From Alisma plantago-aquatica (Eukaryota > Streptophyta > Magnoliopsida > Alismatales > Alismataceae): DNA of 64,000 nucleotides. Where the stretch lies: the NCBI GenBank assembly GCA_963693085.1, contig OY856411.1:1351781550-1351845549 (forward strand). The letters are read 5' to 3'. Below are positions 58,148-64,000 of this stretch, in pieces (position 1 is the stretch's first letter; each line of letters starts with the position of its first letter). Made by a program: the position numbers and the translations under genes. The notes below the pieces were generated by a model, which worked only from the letters and a program-made list of their open reading frames with translations, did not search any database and was not told the DNA's origin.

Positions 58148-61100
58148 ATGTTATTATATTGAATCTATTGTGTATTTTTCATTAGACTGAATGCTTTTCG
58201 AACAACTCATGTCTCTGCTTACTAGCTCATCACACCTGCCTACTTGGTAGTCTGGACTATACCTCTCCTTACAGTCAAGTTAATCTACCAAATACACCCG
58301 ACAGGTTTCTTTTGATAGGCTTCACTTCTAAAGTAAAATCTATATTTAAATCTATGTTATGCTCATCAGAATGTCTCTCAATTTGTTTTGCGTTGGTAAA
58401 AAAGCCATTACTGCATAGAAGGCTTTATGTGACAGCAAAGCATATGCGTTGTGAAAAATTAATTCACTATTTTATAGGCTTATCTTGATGTGGAAATTCA
58501 AATAGGGTGTCTGTATTTGTTGTCCTCATCGTACATGTATGTTTATCTGTTTTAGTATATTTCCGTTGAGTCTTGTTTATCCAAGAAATACACCCGGCAG
58601 GTTGCTTTGGATATGCTTGACTTCTATAATAAAAATCTGTATTTAAATTTCAGGTTTGTTTGCACCGGTAAAAAACGTTATTATTGAAATAATGTTGTAT
58701 GTGATAGAAAAAATTATGTGTTGTGGAAAAGTTAATTCACTATTTTTTCAGACTGATCTTGATTAGGAAATCTGATTAGTTTGTCTATATTTTCTATTCT
58801 CATCATGAAAGTAGATACGATATGTATGTGACTCAACAATACATGTATGTACTTCAATAATTGTATGTGTGGTCAATATGCTAAGTTTATCTTTATACTT
58901 ACTGTAAAGTGATTTTAAACATTACATATTTTTGGTTAGAGGGAGTCAAATGATAATTAATTGAGTTATTACTTTTAATGGGCTATGTTAATTACTCGAA
59001 TATGAATTATATTTGATTGTCAACAAGAATGTATTGGCTAATGAAGCACATGTAAAGTTTCATGTTGGAAGCAGTATGCAGAGAATTAATCGAGTCGTTC
59101 CCTTTTGACAAGTTATATGTAAATTATTGTGAGTACTAATTATATATTCACCATTATATATTTCTGTTGTCGTTGGAAACATGTCAAAAAATGATGACAC
59201 ATGTAATTTTGATAATGACTTGATATAAATTAGAGGAAGTCAGTTGGTAGCTTATGAAATTGTTCTCTAAAAAATACACTTAATGGGTGTTAAAGTAATT
59301 CAATTACTAAGACATAATTATTTTGACCATCACACGCTTTAGGTTAGAGGGAGTCAAATAGCAGTTAATTGAGTTCTTCCTTTTAGTGAATTGTATATAA
59401 GTTATATATATAGTAATTATAATGATATTTTAATTGTCAATAAGAGCATACAGACTAATGAAGTGCATGTAAAACTTCATTCTCTATTGAGTCATTCTCT
59501 CTTGACGAGTTACATAGAAATTATTATGAGTACTAATTATATATTCATCATTAATTTTTGGTGATAACACAATGAAATGGGAGTTAGCGGTAATTAATTG
59601 AGTTGTTTTGGAGACAGTTTTAGGTCTCTGCTTGTTAGCTCATCGCACATGCCTACTTGGTAGCTGGACTTTACCCTCCTTCGAGTCAAGTTAATCCACG
59701 AAATACACCTGTTAGGTTTCTTTTGATAGGCTTCACTTCTAAAGTAAAAATATATATTTAAATCTATGTTATGCTCATCAGAATGTCTCCCAATCTATTT
59801 TGCATTGATAAAAAAAGCCATTAGTGCATAGAAGGCTTTATGTGACAGCAAAGCATGTGTGTTGTGAACATTTTAATTCACTATTTTTTTAGACTGATCT
59901 TAATGTGAAAATTCAAATAGGGTGTCTGTATTTGCTGTCCTCATCGTACATGTATGTTTATCTATTTTAGTACATTTTCATTGAGTCATGTTTATCCAAG
60001 AAATACACCCATCAGGTTGCTTTGGATAGGCTTGGTTTCTATAACAAAAATTGTATTTAAATCTCAGATTTGTTTTGCGCCCGTAAAAAAGCCATTATTG
60101 AAATAAGGCTTTATGTAATAGCAAAATTTATGTGTTGTGGAAAAGTTAATTCACTATTTTTTCAGACTGATCTTGATTAGAAAATTCGATTAGTCTGCCT
60201 GTACTTGCTATTCTTATCATGCTAGTAGATACGACATGTATGTGTCTCAACAATACAATTATGCACTTCAACAATTATATGTGTGGTCGATAGGCTAAGT
60301 TTTTTTGTATACTTACTGTAAAGTGATTTCAAACATTACATATTTTCGGTGAGAAGGAGTCAAATGATAGTCAATTGAGTTATTATTTTTATTGGGCTGT
60401 GTTAATTATTCAAATATGAATTATATATTGGTTGTCAAAAAGAATATACTGGCTTATGAAGCACATGTAAAGTTTTGTGTTGGAAGCAGTTTGTAGAGAA
60501 TTTATTGAGTCGTCCTCTTTTGACGAGTTACATGTAAATTATTGTGAGTACTAATTATATATTTACCATTGTATATTTTTATCGGCGTTGTAAGTAAGTC
60601 AAAAACTGGCGACACATGTAATTTTGATAATGACTTGATATAAATTAGAGGATGTCAGTTGGTAGGTTATCGAGTTGTTATCTAAAAAATACACTTAACG
60701 GGTGTAAAGTAATTCAATTAGTAAGACATAATTATTTTGATCATCACATGCTTTAGGTTAGAGGGAGTCAAATAGCAGTTAATTGAGTTCTTCTTTTTAG
60801 TGGGTTGTGTATAAATTATATATAATAATAATTATAATGACATTTTAATTGTCAATAAGAACATACTGACTAATGAAGTGCATGTAAAACTTCATTCTCT
60901 ACTGAGTCAATCTCTTTTAATGAGTTATATAGAAATTATTGTGAGTACTAATTATATATTTACCATTATATACTTTTACCGTCAATGGAAGCATGTCAAA
61001 GAAAGGCGACACCCGTAATTCTTATAATAACGCGATACAAAGTGGAAAGAGTATGTTGGCATATGATCAAGTAGTTTTCCTTTAGCAACACTCTGAATGT

Positions 61101-61351
61101 TGGATCTGAGTTAATTGACAATCAATCGCGTTGTTGTTTTTGAGCGATTAATGTAAACTACCTGTGAGTAGTATTTATATATTAATCATCAATATGTAGT
61201 TTAAAAAGGAGAACACATACATTTTTGGTGATAACACACAGTGAAATGAGAGTTAGCTGTAATTGATTGAGTTGTTTTGTCAAAAAAGATTTACGTATAG
61301 ATTTTATGTTTATGTCAGTGTAGAATATCATACATGATGCATTTAATGGTC

Positions 61352-63244
61352 GCATATTTTTTTTTGTCGGTCAAAAAACGTGTTACTATTAATACCAAAA
61401 ACTTTGGGCACTAAGTACCCCATTACATCGACAGGAGCTAAAAGCTCAAATAAGGATCAAAGTTCCCGTGTAGGGGGAACACATATTTCTAAAAGAAGAA
61501 ACAAAACTAAGAAGACCTATCTAACTAACCAAACTAGGTCCAAGCATTCCAACCAGAAAAAGGCTATTTACAAACCACTATCACATGCATTCATCGTACC
61601 TACAAGTAGTAACATCAGCTTGACATAGAACAAAACTAGTTTTCCTGCCTGTAGCTAGCCATGAAGCTACTGACCTTCTCAGCTACCAGAAATACCAGTT
61701 TCTAAATGGGCAACATCACCCAGAAAGGAACCCCTAGCATCAGATCAACAAGGATCCGAGAAAGCCAGATGAGAAGCAAGAACCAGCACTTTTAACACCA
61801 GAGTGTGGGAGGGAACATGGCTCACAAACACTCCATCATGCTTAGCACAACACCAACTATCTATTAGAGTACCCACAAAGTGTGGTACTATGCCAAGATT
61901 AGGAAATCCTTCAAACTATCCTCCCACCACACAGCCTGATGCTAACCTCTAAGGTCCTTGATCTTCGGTGGCTGCTGTTTATACGGCAAAAAACACAATG
62001 CCGGGGAAGAACCAGCACATGCATAAGTTGCTGTATGCAGAACGACAAACAACAAACACCTGAAGAGGTGTTTCCTTCACGGCAGTGACAGAGGGCCAAA
62101 GGAGAAGGCTTGAAGAGCTGCTCCCATAAACCGACTGCCCATGTGCGTGCTATATCATCGAGTATGAACTACTCCATCTCCACACAAGGAAAGATCTAAA
62201 CCAAAGAACATCATTCCTCCATATCCTAAGACAGAACAGGAAGAAAAGGAAGCTACCACGTCTCGGCGAAACAGGGAAATCAAGAATCGGAGCATGACGA
62301 CGCTTAGAGCCACCCTTCGTAGCCATAACGCCCACCCACAAAAATGAAGAAAGGACACTAAGGATCGTCCTAATCTTCATCCGGCTCCTCTGTGTCAGCG
62401 ACGAACTCCCTAAATAGGGAAGACACCACCAGCCCGCACCTCCCAAGAGGAGCAAGGTCTTAGCCAAAGTGTGAAGGCCTACCACTACTGCCGAATCATC
62501 AAACACCTTGCAGGTGTTCTTCTCAAGCGTCTGGAAGCCACCCAGCCGTCAGACCCACCGTGAAGATGAACAACCACCTCGCAAGGTGACACAAGGTCAC
62601 CAACACGGGGCCAGCATCGCCAAGCGGGGTTGGGGGGACGCAGCGCCCAGAACACGCAGGTGACCACCAACAACACCACCAGAGAGCCAACCGAGGGAGA
62701 AGACCTGGGTCGGAGCAACACGTGCCTAGGGGGTCACCAGGACCACCAGGGGGTCGATGAAGCAAGCCTGGACCACCGTCCAAGGCCAAGAGAACACAAA
62801 CGCGTGGAGAAGAACAACACCACAGAGGCGGAGCCACCAAAGCACGACTACCAGGGTCACCCAGGAGCCACATGCACCTGTCGGAGTCGAGGCAAGCCGA
62901 GAAGGCAACACCAAGAGGAACGGAGAGCCCCCCAGTGCGCCAAGGAGCCACGGGGAAGGCCACCGGCGATGCCAAACAGCAAGGGAGGGCACACCGCCGC
63001 CCGAGCCGAACACCAGCCAAAGGCAGAGAGAAGACCACTGGGAGGGCCACCAAGGCCAGCGGGAGGTTCAGGGAAGGCAGGGAAAGGAAGGAAGGGAGGG
63101 TAGGGAAGAGGATCTGGAAGGAAGAAGGGCCAAGGGGAGGGCACGCCCAGTGGAGCAGCGCCCCTCCCCCAGCAGGGAAACCCTAGCGAGGGTTAGAGAG
63201 AAGGCAGAGCTCATTTCCTAGAGAAGGTAGAGCTCGTTTCCTAA
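61352..63244 (-). mobile_element. LINE-like (non-LTR) insert, right arm only
   Basis: Absent from the left arm, where about 55 unrelated bases sit instead. On the minus strand it begins GC-rich (62500-63200) and ends TTTTTTGACCGACAAAAAAAAA-like at 61353, a poly(A)-tailed 3' end. No reverse transcriptase or endonuclease domain is recognisable. The Arg/Pro/Gly-rich frames in the GC-rich part are low complexity. Possible readings are an internally deleted LINE or a processed retrocopy. No clean target duplication is found. Confidence 0.45.
63187..63242. repeat. Short direct repeat at the 5' end of the LINE-like insert
   Basis: AGAGAAGGCAGAGCTCATTTCCT is followed at once by AGAGAAGGTAGAGCTCGTTTCCT, two copies of about 24 bases. 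Confidence 0.8.
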
Positions 63245-64000
63245 ACTCCTGCTAGTTCTTTTTAAAAGAGTGACGATGGAATATGTGCTGCTAGGCACAT
63301 ATTTTCCAAAAACCCTTATGACATCCCTACATACACCTTGGTGTCTAAATCTTATGCTTATGTTAGAAGATGGTAAGATATGGCTGAAACAAGGAGAAAA
63401 ATGAGGGAGTTTCTGTTAGGTAAAGATCCGAACCTGAGCTGGATAGAGATCAAGGACCAAATTTATAAGTTTTTTTTGCTGTTAATGAAAACCTGACGCA
63501 AGTGGAAATGGCTAGATCTAAGCTTATTATTCAAAAGGATGTCAAATACCGGGTAACACCAGAATTACTAATGATTCAAAAGGATGTCGAAACGAATCCT
63601 GTTCTATGTGAGATTTCTGTAGGTTAGTGTTTGATAATTTCGAACTTGTGGAACTATCTGCCTATTAAAGAAGCCCCAAAAAATCTTCAATAGGTTAATG
63701 CTTGTTAATTGTGATACCTTGTGGAAGTTTCTTCTCCTTGTTATGCCTTTCTTGTTATCTCTTTGTTACTGATTCATGATTTCAATCTGTTGATGTTTGA
63801 CGAATGATGAAAGCATAACCAAGATGTGATATTGGCATTTGTTGTTGTTTAATATTATATGTATTTACGGGTACATTTTCTTGAGTAATTATTTATTTTT
63901 TTATCTACCTTGAGATGGTTGATTGTGTTCACTTTTGGTAGCTAATTTTGAACTATCTAATGTCGATATTTTGTTGTTAGTATAGGGTACATAGCAGGGT

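Larger units (their letters stand above)
56491..64000 (-). repeat. Right arm of the inverted duplication
   Basis: Reverse-complement copy of 4606-10156, continuing off the right edge. It is longer than the left arm because of the insert at about 61352-63244 and because it keeps about 105 bp of the PPR relic. The AT-rich duplicated units correspond to about 58200-59612 and 59613-61280. Confidence 0.93.

Noticed and set aside
62155..63221. Several long Arg/Gly/Pro-rich frames on both strands
   Set aside because: High GC content makes stops rare in all frames; no recognisable domain or start context.

Overview
The window is nuclear DNA of a flowering plant. The evidence is plant LTR retrotransposons of both superfamilies primed from initiator-Met tRNA, a CACTA end, a tRNA-derived SINE, and relics of two plant gene families: ARO (Armadillo Repeat Only) and PPR (E-subgroup). 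The GC-rich coding exon of the ARO gene would fit a monocot, but the species cannot be named from sequence alone. No bacterial-type gene, CRISPR array, tRNA gene or rRNA gene was found. By my reading nearly every base is transposon or pseudogene.

Layout. 1-1146: end of a CACTA transposon running off the left edge. 1147 to about 4560: decayed plus-strand Copia element carrying a SINE. 4606-10156: left arm of a large inverted duplication, with an AT-rich tandem duplication, a PPR relic (minus) and the 5' part of an ARO gene (plus). 10146-29797: remainder of two ARO-family copies fused head to tail. They are broken by Copia element A (11142-26789, TSD CTCAT) and by a MULE-like element (28033-29460, TSD ATTGCTAAT). 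Copia A itself hosts a tandem TR-GAG/SIRE-like retrotransposon with three LTRs and two internal domains (16436-25765, TSD GTTAT).

29790-56490: Copia element B (minus). Its gag is split by a 22.4-kb Tekay/Del-type chromovirus C (33442-55814, TSD GAATG). Element C has its protease/RT junction split by a pol-less chromovirus D (40521-50084, TSD CTTCC). 56491-64000: right arm of the inverted duplication, carrying mirror copies of ARO exon 1, the PPR relic and the AT-rich duplication, plus a LINE-like insert (about 61352-63244). This arm runs off the right edge.

History inferred from nesting and LTR divergence: the inverted duplication and Copia B predate C, which predates D; Copia A is fairly recent (about 13 mismatches over its 512-bp LTR); the three-LTR TR-GAG array is the youngest (near-identical units). 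No protein-coding gene in the window looks intact and functional. The closest are the 307-residue GAG-like ORF (two copies) and the Copia A polyprotein, which lacks an in-frame ATG and has an Asn where the first integrase Asp should be. The most noteworthy structures are the three-LTR array with a single TSD pair, the inverted duplication with a templated-filler junction, and the palindromic motif clusters in the long LTRs.
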